Source: CBFDBF01 sp050287725
Lineage (GTDB): Bacteria; Pseudomonadota; Gammaproteobacteria; Chromatiales; Chromatiaceae
DNA: 35,515 nucleotides
Assembly: GCA_050287725.1 (NCBI GenBank)
Contig: JBNKCL010000088.1
Coordinates: 1-35,515 of the forward strand
Direction: 5' to 3'
Each line of letters begins with the position of its first letter. Positions within the stretch are counted from its first letter, which is position 1. A model generated the notes under the pieces. The model was given only the letters and a program-made list of their open reading frames with translations. It was not told the origin of the DNA and made no database searches. Positions 7,559 through 15,661 of this stretch are shown here, one piece after another. Made by a program: the position numbers and the translations under genes.

Positions 7559-8698
7559 TCAGGCTTGCTCCGCGCGGTGCAGAACCGGGAAGAGTTTCAC
7601 GACCAGCAGATAGACCAGGATCTCGGTTGCGATCAGGCCCAGCGTTACCAGGATCTCCGGAACCGACGGGAAGTAGCTGTATCCGGGTCCGGGATTGAAT
7701 GCGAACAGGAAGGCGTTGAAGCGGTACAACGCGCCCGCCAGTATCATCGAGAGTGCCGCGCCCAGCAGCAGGCGGCTCCGCTGCCGGTATTTGGGCGAGG
7801 CCAGGATCACCAGCGGGATGACGAACAGTGCCGTCTCCACCAGGAACAGCAGCGTATTGAAGTCACCCGCGAAAATCAGTCCCAACTTGCCGCGCAGCAA
7901 CAGTTCGCCGAAGCGCACGATGAGAAAGGCCGCCAATAGCCAAATGACCCCTTTGCCGAGCCCGGCCAGTAACCGTTTTTCAGAGGGTTGCCGCAGCCCG
8001 GCGGTGGCCAGGGAGGACTCGAAGATGACGATGGAGAAGCCCATGATCAACGCGCTGATGATCGCCAGTAACGGTTGCAGTTGCCACGACTGCCAGAGCG
8101 GATGCACCTTGTAGCCCATGGCGATCAGCAGCGATCCCAGCGAGGATTGATGCATGGTGGGCAGCAGCATCCCGAGGGCGACGATAAAAAACAGCACCTT
8201 GTTCAGAGACTTCAGGATTTTCTGAAAACCGAATCGTTCCAGAACGACGGGGGAAAACTCGATGGCCAGCACCAGAATGTAGGCGGTTACACAGAGCGCC
8301 ACTTCCAGCATCACTGAATTGAAGTTCATGTGCCACGGCAGGAACAGGTTGTAGAACTGCCACCAGCGTCCCATGTCGAAGAAGGCGCCGAAACCGCCCA
8401 GACCGTAGCCCAACAGGCTGGCCAGCAGGGCGGGGCGGATCAACGGGTGGTACTGTCCGCGGTTCAGGATATAGATGGTAACGGCCAGGGCGTAACCGCC
8501 GCACGCCAGGGCGGTTCCGATCACCACGTCATAGACCACCCAGATGCCCCAGGCATGGGCGCCGTTCATGTTGGCGACCGCGCCCAGACCGTAGAACATC
8601 CGCACCCCGATGAAGAAGAAACCGACCAGCGCGAGGGCTCCCAGCACCAGGAAGGGGATGGTAAAGATCCGTCCGCCAAGGGGTTTGTAGCTGCTCAT
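7559..8698 (-). CDS. hybB: Hydrogenase membrane subunit HybB (NrfD family)
   Basis: This 379-residue polytopic membrane protein has about ten hydrophobic segments. It belongs to the NrfD/PsrC/HybB family, which passes electrons to the quinone pool without heme. Typical features are 'GAHAWGIWVVYDVVIGTALACGGYAL' in shortened form near residues 47-72 and 'FFDMGRWWQFYN' around residues 105-116. In E. coli hydrogenase-2, HybB is the proton-translocating quinone-linked module that pairs with HybA. The start codon overlaps the hybA stop (ATGA), indicating coupled translation. Confidence 0.93.
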   Translation of the reverse strand: MSSYKPLGGRIFTIPFLVLGALALVGFFFIGVRMFYGLGAVANMNGAHAWGIWVVYDVVIGTALACGGYALAVTIYILNRGQYHPLIRPALLASLLGYGLGGFGAFFDMGRWWQFYNLFLPWHMNFNSVMLEVALCVTAYILVLAIEFSPVVLERFGFQKILKSLNKVLFFIVALGMLLPTMHQSSLGSLLIAMGYKVHPLWQSWQLQPLLAIISALIMGFSIVIFESSLATAGLRQPSEKRLLAGLGKGVIWLLAAFLIVRFGELLLRGKLGLIFAGDFNTLLFLVETALFVIPLVILASPKYRQRSRLLLGAALSMILAGALYRFNAFLFAFNPGPGYSYFPSVPEILVTLGLIATEILVYLLVVKLFPVLHRAEQA

Positions 8699-9669
8699 TC
8701 CTCACCTCCCTTGTCCTGGTCTTTATCGTTGCGGCGCACCACGTAGGTAAGACCCGCCAGGGCCAGTGCCGGCAGTGCCATGTAGCTGTAGAGGCCGTGT
8801 TGCACCCCTTCGGCGATGGAAGCGGCGGAACGCTCACCCAGGGGAGGCATACCCAGTTTGTCGAACGGGATGGCGGAGATATGCATCACGTTGGTGCCGC
8901 CGGCCTCCTTCTCGCCCCAGATCCGGGGTTGATAGGCGGGTGCCGGTTTCTCGTGCGGCAGGAAGGGATCGCTGAGGCTGCCGCGCGGATAGCTGTAGAT
9001 CTCACCCGGTTTCAGCGCCAGGCGGCGGCGGGCCTCCGCCATGAGGTCTTCCCGTTTCCCGAACAGCGTGGCGCCGGTAGGGCAAGCCTCGGCACAGCCG
9101 GTCATCTGGCCGTTGTCGATCCTGGAGACACCCTCCTGATTGCATAGCTGGCACTTCCGGATCTGTCCCAGCGGGTTGTTGTACTCGAACTGGGGAACGC
9201 TGTAGGGACAGCCCAGGGTGCAGTTGCGGCAGCCGATGCAGGCGTCGCCGTGGTAGCTCACGATACCGGTGACCGGGTGCTGGCGCATGGCGGTCACGGG
9301 GCAGACCGAGACGCAGCCCGGATCCACGCAGTGCATGCAGCTACGCTTCTCGAAGGCGAAACCGTTGGTCTCGCGGTCTTTTACCTCCGCGTCGCCGTTG
9401 CGGTATACCTTGATGATATTCAAGGTCTCGGCGGAAAGGTCGCGGGCGGAGTCGTATTGGGGATGGTTGTCCCGGATTTCCGGGGGCATCCCGTTGACCT
9501 CTTTGCATTTGACGACACAGGCTTTGCAACCGATGCAGAGGGTGGAGTCGTACAGCATGCCCACCGCTTCGGGGAGTGGTTTCTTGTTCTCCCGTGCCTG
9601 GACCGCGCCGCCGCTCAATGCCAGCGTCGCACCGCCGGCTGCGGCTTTCAGAAAATCTCTGCGTTTCAT
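8695..9669 (-). CDS. hybA: Hydrogenase iron-sulfur subunit HybA
   Basis: This 324-residue protein begins with a Tat signal (KRRDFLKAAAGG), so it is exported folded. It then has four Cys clusters for four [4Fe-4S] centres: CIGCKACVVKC, CMHCVDPGCVSVCP, CIGCRNCTLGCP and a split set CQLC...CAEACP. A hydrophobic segment near the C-terminus ('YSYMALPALALAGLTYVV') anchors it to the membrane, as in E. coli HybA. It relays electrons from the small subunit to HybB. It lies 8 nt after hybO and overlaps hybB by four bases. Confidence 0.95.
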   Translation of the reverse strand: MKRRDFLKAAAGGATLALSGGAVQARENKKPLPEAVGMLYDSTLCIGCKACVVKCKEVNGMPPEIRDNHPQYDSARDLSAETLNIIKVYRNGDAEVKDRETNGFAFEKRSCMHCVDPGCVSVCPVTAMRQHPVTGIVSYHGDACIGCRNCTLGCPYSVPQFEYNNPLGQIRKCQLCNQEGVSRIDNGQMTGCAEACPTGATLFGKREDLMAEARRRLALKPGEIYSYPRGSLSDPFLPHEKPAPAYQPRIWGEKEAGGTNVMHISAIPFDKLGMPPLGERSAASIAEGVQHGLYSYMALPALALAGLTYVVRRNDKDQDKGGEE

Positions 9670-9677
9670 ACCCCCTC

Positions 9678-10814
9678 CTACTCCCGGCTGTCGCCGGAGG
9701 AGTCTTGGTCCGATTCCGCATCTCCGAGTTTCTTGGCCGCCACCGCGCCGGCCCCGATCAGGCCGCCGACCGCAGCGCCGGCCACCGCGGCGGCTGCCAC
9801 CGTGGCGGTGGTCGGGTGGTCACGTTGATCGATGCCCGGGAACTGGGTGGGCGGGGTAAGGTTTTCGACATTCGCCAGGGCGAACAGCGGTTTGGTGAAA
9901 CCGATTCCCTGTTCGGTACAGCCGAAGCAGGGATGACCCACCCCGATGGGCCAGGTGCCGCCGCCGATGTCGTTGAACTCCACCGCCGGACAGTTGGCGT
10001 GGGTCTCCGGACCTTTGCAGCCCAGTTCGTAGAGACACCATCCCTTGCGATGTCCCTCGTCCCCGAACTCCTTGGCGAAACGGCCGGCGTCGAAATGGGG
10101 ACGGCGCTCGCAGTTTTCGTGGATCAGACGGCCATAGGCGAACTGCGGGCGGTTCTGGGCATCCAGCGCCGGCAGTTTTCCGAAGGTCAGAAAATGGACC
10201 ACCGTGGCCAGGAAGTTGTAGGGGTTGGGCGGGCAGCCGGGGATGTTGACTACCGTCTTGTCCGGCAGGACCCCCTGCACCCCGGTCGCCCCGGTGGGAT
10301 TGGGATCGGAGGATTGCACCCCGCCCCAGGAGGCACAAGAGCCGAAGGCGACGATGGCCGCGGCATTCTCCGCCGCTTCCTGGGTGTGCTGGAGCATGGT
10401 CTTGCCGGCGATCTTGCAATAGATGCCGTCGTCCTTGGTCGGAATCGAGCCCTCCACCACCAGGATGTACTGGCCTTTGTTGGCCTCCATGGAGGCGTCC
10501 TTGAACTCTTCCACCTGTTTGCCGGCTCCGGCCGCCAGGGTCTGGTGGTAATCCAGAGAGATCAGATCCAGCAGCAGGTGCACCAAGCGCGGATGTTCGG
10601 CCCGCAGCAGGGTTTCACTGGGTCCGGTGCACTCTTGCCCGTGCAGCCAGATCACCACCGGCCGTTTTCTCGGGGCGGCGACCGCCTCGGCCATCGCCAA
10701 CGCATCGGCGGTGGAGAGGCCCATGGTGGCTGCCACACCGGTAAAGAATTTCAGAAAATCGCGGCGGGACACCCCCAGCCGCTGTTCGAGTCGGTCAAGG
10801 TCGCCTGTTGTCAT
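9678..10814 (-). CDS. hybO: [NiFe]-hydrogenase small subunit (HybO type), with an unusual cluster motif
   Basis: ATG 10814 is chosen because a GGAGAA site lies just upstream; a TTG at 10853 would add 13 residues without one. The 378-residue protein has a Tat motif (SRRDFLKFF) and a C-terminal hydrophobic anchor. Medial and distal cluster ligands are intact (RLIHENC, GWCLYELGC, ANC, HPCFGC), as are two proximal ligands (FGSCASWGG, IPGCPPNP). The first proximal motif reads QECTGPSETLLR where E. coli HybO has QECTGCTESLLR, so the second Cys is Pro. The codon is CCC, read clearly. Otherwise similarity to HybO is very high. It is first in the operon and the escort for hybC export. Confidence 0.95.
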   Translation of the reverse strand: MTTGDLDRLEQRLGVSRRDFLKFFTGVAATMGLSTADALAMAEAVAAPRKRPVVIWLHGQECTGPSETLLRAEHPRLVHLLLDLISLDYHQTLAAGAGKQVEEFKDASMEANKGQYILVVEGSIPTKDDGIYCKIAGKTMLQHTQEAAENAAAIVAFGSCASWGGVQSSDPNPTGATGVQGVLPDKTVVNIPGCPPNPYNFLATVVHFLTFGKLPALDAQNRPQFAYGRLIHENCERRPHFDAGRFAKEFGDEGHRKGWCLYELGCKGPETHANCPAVEFNDIGGGTWPIGVGHPCFGCTEQGIGFTKPLFALANVENLTPPTQFPGIDQRDHPTTATVAAAAVAGAAVGGLIGAGAVAAKKLGDAESDQDSSGDSRE

Positions 10815-11212
10815 CGGTGGTTCTCCGATTTGTTCAGGTTGCGGTGGCGGCAACCGGCAAGGCGCGGGAGTACCGGTACAGCGGGTAATCGGGCGTCGCT
10901 ACTGTTACCGAGAATACATCACAGCTTTTGCCCACCCGAGCTTCGGGTTTCATCGGCAGGTTCAGTTCCGATCCGGCCGGAGGCGGCGTCTTGATTACAC
11001 AGTGCGGCTATCCGCACTCTCAACAACGCCCCCCCCACACTCCTTGGAGGAACCTGATAACGATCCCGTAGTTATCGGTTGGATGGTGATCTACGTTATT
11101 TGGCGGGAATGATCCCCGGACATACGTTTTTATTTCACCATCAGTCAGTATAGAAAAGGGAACGTGCTTTGCTACCCCTCGTTCCGATAAATTTTTCAGG
11201 ATCGCTGCTATA
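10815..11212. other. Gene-free region upstream of hybO and downstream of the cyclase gene
   Basis: About 400 bases hold no convincing gene. Structures seen: a perfect 10-bp palindrome GTACCGGTAC (10870-10879); a hairpin ACCCGA/TCGGGT (10934-10948); a hairpin AGTGCGG/CCGCACT with a 4-nt loop (11001-11018); and GGAACG/CGTTCC (11159-11185), with short T-runs on both sides that may terminate the cyclase gene. The hybO promoter should lie here on the minus strand, but I see no good sigma-70, sigma-54 or FNR match. A minus-strand open frame continues past the cyclase stop to 11020, without a start of its own. Confidence 0.5.
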
Positions 11213-12601
11213 TCAGGAGTTCCTTGTATAGGCTTCCAGCACAATCTGGTTCCGGCCGCCGCTTTTGGCGGCGGCCAGGTTGTAATCCGCCTTGCGGAAC
11301 AGGTCCTCGGCGGTGTGGTGCCAGGTGGCGTCGGAGAGGGCGCCGCCGATACTGACGGTGACGGCGACGGAGTCGTTTGCGATATCGAACGGCGTATCGG
11401 CGACCCCCGAACGGATCCGTTCGGCAATCGACACGATCTCCTCGACGCCCTGGGGCCAGACCAGGGCGGTGAACTCTTCGCCGCCCCAGCGGTAGACGGT
11501 GTCGGCCGATCGCAGGGCGGCCGCCAAGCGCTCTGCGATGGCGCACAACAGGTCATCACCTACGCTGTGCCCGTAACGGTCGTTTACATGTTTGAAGTGG
11601 TCGATATCGATCACCAGCAGTCCCAGGGGGTTTCCGGTGCGGCGTACGAACGCCAGCTTCCGTTCGATATCCCGTTCGAACTGGCGGCGGTTCGGGAGGC
11701 GGGTCAGGGTATCCTCGATGGCCATCTGGGTGAGGCGCCCGGCCAGGGCGTCGTCCAGAATGATGGTGATTTCGTCGGAGGCGGCATCCAGGTCGAGGAG
11801 ATAGCGGGTGATCGCCTCAGGCCGTCCCAATTCCACGTCGACGGCGGCGGTTTCCACCAGCCGGTGCAGACGTTCGTGGGCGGCGATCAGGCTCGAGCGC
11901 CGCCCCTTCGGGATCTGGTCGATCCCTTTTCCATCCTCCAACCATCTGCCGAGGGTGCATTCACGGGGCGAGAGCGGTAGTTCCAGTTCCGAGAGCGGGG
12001 CTCCCAGAGCGAGTTGGTAGGCTTTGATCTTCCAGTTGAGGTGTTGCACATAGGCGTTCAGTATCCCCCCCTCCTGGTCGCGGGGCGGCAACCGCTGGAA
12101 GGTTTGTCGCACCCGTGTGATCGATTGCTCGGCCGTCTGCTGGTGGCGTTCCAGAAGTTGACTTAAATGGTGAACCATCGCCTGAATCGACTGGGCGAGA
12201 TCCACCACCCGGCAGAGGGAACGGGCCAGGGGAAGCGCCTGCAGTTGGTTCCCGATCTCGAAAAAGAGATCCCGCAGCTTGCTCAGTGACGCAATGATGA
12301 TGCCGGACTGGATGCCGCGTTTGCGCCAGAAGGCGGCCTGCCGGTACTGCATGGAATAAAAGGCCTCGTCGTAGCGGGCGCCGATGAAGCTCTCCAGGTA
12401 ACCGGGCAGAAAGGGGCAGGGTTGCTGCATCGGCCATTCAACGGCCTCGCAAAACCACTCCTCATAGAGTTGCTGCTGTTTCTCCAATCGGGAGGAGAGC
12501 TCTTCCCGGTAGTCGGCGATCCGCGTGATGTCCTCTGCGGTCAGCCCGACCAGGGTGCGGAGTCGGTCGATATCCTGCATCTTTGCGTTATGTTCCTTCA
12601 T
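11213..12601 (-). CDS. Diguanylate cyclase with globin-like sensor and CZB domain
   Basis: This 462-residue soluble protein appears to have three parts. Residues about 10-160 look like the all-helical globin sensor of globin-coupled cyclases, but the position where the heme-ligating His is expected reads 'FWRKRGIQSG' (Trp92), so heme binding is doubtful. Residues about 180-250 match a CZB zinc-binding domain, with ligands His187, Cys215 ('ECTLGRW'), His242 and His246 ('AHERLH'). Residues about 290-460 are a GGDEF domain with intact GGEEF (373-377), preceded by the inhibitory-site motif RSAD (364-367). It should therefore make cyclic di-GMP with product inhibition, perhaps tuned by zinc as in E. 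coli DgcZ. The globin assignment is the weakest part. Confidence 0.88.
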   Translation of the reverse strand: MKEHNAKMQDIDRLRTLVGLTAEDITRIADYREELSSRLEKQQQLYEEWFCEAVEWPMQQPCPFLPGYLESFIGARYDEAFYSMQYRQAAFWRKRGIQSGIIIASLSKLRDLFFEIGNQLQALPLARSLCRVVDLAQSIQAMVHHLSQLLERHQQTAEQSITRVRQTFQRLPPRDQEGGILNAYVQHLNWKIKAYQLALGAPLSELELPLSPRECTLGRWLEDGKGIDQIPKGRRSSLIAAHERLHRLVETAAVDVELGRPEAITRYLLDLDAASDEITIILDDALAGRLTQMAIEDTLTRLPNRRQFERDIERKLAFVRRTGNPLGLLVIDIDHFKHVNDRYGHSVGDDLLCAIAERLAAALRSADTVYRWGGEEFTALVWPQGVEEIVSIAERIRSGVADTPFDIANDSVAVTVSIGGALSDATWHHTAEDLFRKADYNLAAAKSGGRNQIVLEAYTRNS

Positions 12602-12703
12602 ACCAGGGGAATCCTGTCGTCACTCGATCATCATATATGAGACTCTCGCGGGGATGCTACCAAGTCCGGTGTGTGGGATTTGCGAATATTTTCTATGGGT
12701 TGG

Positions 12704-12731
12704 TTGAATTTCCGCGAAAAAACAATAGAAT
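12704..12731 (+). promoter_or_regulatory. Candidate thrS promoter
   Basis: TTGAAT (12704-12709) and TAGAAT (12726-12731) are 16 bp apart in an A-rich spacer, a fair sigma-70 match. Transcription would start near 12738 and read through a leader of about 160 nt that contains hairpins and a terminator before thrS. Confidence 0.5.
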
Positions 12732-12825
12732 AGCGTTGGTTCTTGAGTAGGGACGGTCGCGCGCCGATCCCTCTGCAAAATGGGGAGGATCCTGCGGCAG
12801 GATCACGCAACCCCATCGGATCTGT

Positions 12826-12854
12826 AAACCGGGTCACCAGTACCCGGTTTTTTT
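12826..12854 (+). terminator. Intrinsic terminator in the thrS leader (possible attenuator)
   Basis: A 9-bp stem AAACCGGGT (12826-12834) with ACCCGGTTT (12842-12850) has a 7-nt loop and is followed by TTTT (12851-12854), ending 46 nt before the thrS start. No gene precedes it on this strand, so it most likely terminates the thrS leader itself. A second hairpin (GATCCTG/CAGGATC, 12788-12804, extended by GGGG/CCCC) lies just upstream. Confidence 0.75.
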
Positions 12855-12900
12855 GTTCATGTGGCCTCTCGTATGGGTCACCACTGAGAAGGAAACGGTT

Positions 12901-14817
12901 ATGCCTGTAATTACCCTTCCCGACGGCTCGCAACGGAGTTTCGATCATCCGGTCTCGGTGCATGAAGTCGCCGCCGATATCGGTGCCGGTCTGGCCAAGG
13001 CGGCCCTGGCCGGGCGTGTTGACGGCCGGCTGGTGGATACCTCCTACCGAGTCGAAGAGGATGCCGAACTTGCCATTATCACCAGCCGGGACGAAGAGGC
13101 GCTGGAACTGTTGCGGCACGACGCGGCCCATGTGATGGCGCAGGCGGTGCAGGAGCTCTATCCCGACACCCAGGTGACCATCGGTCCCGCCATCGAGGAC
13201 GGGTTCTACTACGACTTCGCGCGCAAGGAACCGTTTACGCCCGAGGATCTGAAGAAGATCGAGCAACGCATGCATGAGATCGTCAAGCGCGATCTGCCTT
13301 TGCAGCGCGAGGTGTGGGAGCGGGAGGAGGCGATCAAGAGCTTCGGCGCCATCGGCGAAAAGTACAAGGTCGAGATCATCCAGGACATCATCCCTGAAGG
13401 GGAGGAGGTCTCGGTCTATCGCCAGGGGGAGTGGTTCGACGTCTGCCGCGGGCCCCACCTGCCGAGCACCGGCAAGCTGGGCAAGGGTTTCAAGCTGATG
13501 AAGGTGGCCGGCGCCTACTGGCGCGGCGACTCCAGCAACGAGATGTTGCAGCGTATCTACGGTACCGCCTGGCGCGACAAGAAAGAGCTGGACGACTACC
13601 TGCACCGCCTGGAGGAGGCCGAGAAGCGGGATCACCGCAGGCTCGGCAAGGCACTGGACCTGTTCCATACCCAGGAGGAGGCGCCGGGTATGGTGTTCTG
13701 GCACGACAAGGGGTGGCAGATCTACCTGGTGATCCAGGACTACATCCGGGCCAAGCTGCGCAAAAACGGTTACCAGGAGGTGCACACCCCCCAGGTGATC
13801 GACCGCAGCCTGTGGGAGAAGTCGGGTCACTGGGAGAAGTTCCGGGACGACATGTTCGTCACCGAATCGGAGAAGCGGGTATTCGCCATCAAGCCCATGA
13901 ACTGCCCGGCCCATATCCAGATCTACAACCACGGTCTGAAGAGTTATCGCGATCTGCCGCTGCGGCTGGCGGAGTTCGGCTCCTGTCATCGCAACGAACC
14001 TTCCGGTACCCTGCACGGCCTGATGCGGGTGCGCGGCTTCGTGCAGGATGACGCCCACATCTTCTGTACCGAGGGTCAGATCCTCTCGGAGGTGTCCGAT
14101 TTCATCGACCTGCTGTTCGAGGTGTACCGCGATTTCGGGTTCCACGAGGTGTTGGTGAAGTTCTCCACCCGGCCGGAAAAACGGGTCGGTTCCGACGAGA
14201 CCTGGGACAAGGCGGAGAAGGCCCTGGAGGATGCCCTCAACCAGAAGGGTCTGGCGTGGGAACTACAGCCGGGGGAGGGGGCGTTCTACGGTCCCAAGAT
14301 CGAGTTCTCCCTGCGGGATTGCCTCAACCGGGTCTGGCAGCTGGGCACCATCCAGCTCGATTTCTCCATGCCGGAGCGGCTCGGGGCCTCCTATATCGCC
14401 GAGGACAACAGCAAGCAGGTGCCGGTTATGCTGCACCGGGCGATCCTCGGTTCCCTGGAGCGGTTTATCGGAATTCTGATCGAACATTACGCCGGGGCGC
14501 TGCCCCTCTGGCTCTCCCCGGTTCAGGCGGTGGTGATGAATATTACCGACCGGCAGGCCGAATATGCGGAAAAAGTGGCCGGAACCCTGCGAGAACAGGG
14601 GTTTAGGGTCGAAACGGACTTGAGAAACGAGAAGATCGGCTTTAAAATCCGCGAGCACACTTTGGCTCGGGTGCCCTACCTGCTGGTGGCGGGGGACCGG
14701 GAGCTGGAAAGCGGGAGTGTGGCTGTCCGCACCCGAACCGGGGAGGACCTAGGCAGCATGCAGGTCGAGGAGTGCGGAGCAAGACTCACCGAAGAGGTGG
14801 GGAGCCACAAATTCTAG
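12901..14817 (+). CDS. thrS: Threonine--tRNA ligase
   Basis: ATG 12901 is chosen because an AAGGAAA site precedes it and the protein then begins MPVITLPDG, the start of the TGS domain. The frame upstream to 12853 runs back into the terminator. The 638-residue product matches E. coli ThrS (642). It has a TGS domain (1-61), an editing domain with the zinc-like motif HDAAHVMAQA, a class II catalytic core including 'MNCPAHIQIY' and 'FGSCHRNEPSG', and an anticodon-binding domain. It charges tRNA-Thr and corrects Ser mischarging. It heads the conserved thrS-infC-rpmI-rplT block, with a likely attenuator upstream. Confidence 0.98.
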   Translation: MPVITLPDGSQRSFDHPVSVHEVAADIGAGLAKAALAGRVDGRLVDTSYRVEEDAELAIITSRDEEALELLRHDAAHVMAQAVQELYPDTQVTIGPAIEDGFYYDFARKEPFTPEDLKKIEQRMHEIVKRDLPLQREVWEREEAIKSFGAIGEKYKVEIIQDIIPEGEEVSVYRQGEWFDVCRGPHLPSTGKLGKGFKLMKVAGAYWRGDSSNEMLQRIYGTAWRDKKELDDYLHRLEEAEKRDHRRLGKALDLFHTQEEAPGMVFWHDKGWQIYLVIQDYIRAKLRKNGYQEVHTPQVIDRSLWEKSGHWEKFRDDMFVTESEKRVFAIKPMNCPAHIQIYNHGLKSYRDLPLRLAEFGSCHRNEPSGTLHGLMRVRGFVQDDAHIFCTEGQILSEVSDFIDLLFEVYRDFGFHEVLVKFSTRPEKRVGSDETWDKAEKALEDALNQKGLAWELQPGEGAFYGPKIEFSLRDCLNRVWQLGTIQLDFSMPERLGASYIAEDNSKQVPVMLHRAILGSLERFIGILIEHYAGALPLWLSPVQAVVMNITDRQAEYAEKVAGTLREQGFRVETDLRNEKIGFKIREHTLARVPYLLVAGDRELESGSVAVRTRTGEDLGSMQVEECGARLTEEVGSHKF

Positions 14818-14895
14818 AGCTTGCCCAACGCGGGGTACCGGCGGTTTCGGGTACCTGCGCAAGGCAGGCTTTGTCTCTTTTCGGAGGAACCGGTT

Positions 14896-15417
14896 ATCGC
14901 TGTATTACAGAAGAAAAATCGCCTGAATGATGAGATCACGGCAACGGAAGTTCGCCTGATCGGGGAAGACGGGGAACAGATTGGAGTTGTTCCGCTGCAA
15001 CAGGCGATGGAGACGGCCACTGCGGCTGATCTGGATCTGGTAGAGATCGTTCCGAATGCGGAACCGCCGGTCTGCCGGGTCATGGATTACGGCAAATTTC
15101 TGTTTGAACAGAAGAAGCAGCAGCAGACGGCCAAAAAGAAGCAGAAACAGGTTCATGTAAAAGAGATCAAGTTTCGCCCAGGGACCGGGGAAGGGGATTA
15201 TCAGGTAAAACTGCGCAACCTGATACGTTTCCTTGAAGACGGGGACAAGACCAAGGTAACCATGCGGTTCCGCGGTCGGGAGCACGCTCACAGGGAGCTG
15301 GGTCTGGAGATCCTGGAACGGATCGAGAAAGACCTGGAGGAATACAGCGAAATGGAACAGAAGCCGATCATGGAAGGTCGGCAGATGGTGATGGTGCTGC
15401 GCCCCAAAAAACATTAG
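14896..15417 (+). CDS. infC: Translation initiation factor IF-3, non-canonical AUC start
   Basis: IF-3 keeps ribosomal subunits apart and rejects wrong start codons and initiator tRNAs. No ATG, GTG or TTG lies at the expected N-terminus. GGAGG at 14883-14887 sits 8 nt before ATC at 14896, and the sequence from there (AVLQKKNRLNDEI) is the normal IF-3 start. The resulting 173-residue protein is close to E. coli IF-3 (180). The first in-frame conventional codon (TTG 14821) would add 25 non-conserved residues. Rare AUU-type starts are known for gammaproteobacterial infC and allow IF-3 to repress its own translation; AUC would act the same way. It lies 78 nt after thrS. Confidence 0.95.
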   Translation: MAVLQKKNRLNDEITATEVRLIGEDGEQIGVVPLQQAMETATAADLDLVEIVPNAEPPVCRVMDYGKFLFEQKKQQQTAKKKQKQVHVKEIKFRPGTGEGDYQVKLRNLIRFLEDGDKTKVTMRFRGREHAHRELGLEILERIEKDLEEYSEMEQKPIMEGRQMVMVLRPKKH

Positions 15418-15448
15418 CAGTTAATTTTGAAATGCGGAGTTATGTGAA

Positions 15449-15646
15449 ATGCCGAAGATTAAGACAGTACGCGGCGCGGCCAAGCGTTTTAAGAAAAACG
15501 CCGCCGGGTCGTTCAAACGAGGCCAGTCTCACAGGAGTCACATCCTGACCAAGAAGACCACCAAACGGAAACGCCAATTGCGCGAGCCGATGCAGGTGCA
15601 TAAGTCCGACGCGGCTGCTGCCCGTCGTATGATGCCCTACGCCTGA
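15449..15646 (+). CDS. rpmI: 50S ribosomal protein L35
   Basis: This 65-residue, highly basic protein starts MPKIKTVRGAAKRFKKNAAG and contains the L35 hallmark SHILTKKTTKRKRQLR. Length and sequence are normal for bacterial L35. It starts at ATG 15449 behind a GGAG site, 31 nt after infC and 15 nt before rplT, as in E. coli. In that organism rpmI and rplT are repressed by L20 binding the mRNA; the same is likely but cannot be read from the sequence here. Confidence 0.98.
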   Translation: MPKIKTVRGAAKRFKKNAAGSFKRGQSHRSHILTKKTTKRKRQLREPMQVHKSDAAAARRMMPYA

Positions 15647-15661
15647 TTTGGAGAGAGAGAC

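Noticed and set aside
5871..7613. 580-codon open frame antisense to hybC
   Set aside because: It lies opposite a complete, motif-rich hydrogenase large subunit, is rich in Arg/Val/Gly as expected of a mirror frame in GC-rich DNA, and has no recognisable domain.
9576..10994. 472-codon plus-strand frame opposite hybO and hybA
   Set aside because: It is antisense to two clearly real genes; composition is typical of a shadow frame.
10815..11020. Sigma-54 or FNR site for the hydrogenase operon
   Set aside because: I looked for TGGC-N8-TGC and TTGAT-N4-ATCAA on both strands upstream of hybO; only partial matches such as TTGATTACACA were found.
12631..14145. 504-codon minus-strand frame opposite thrS
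   Set aside because: It lies antisense to thrS, with His/Gln/Leu-rich mirror composition and no domain.
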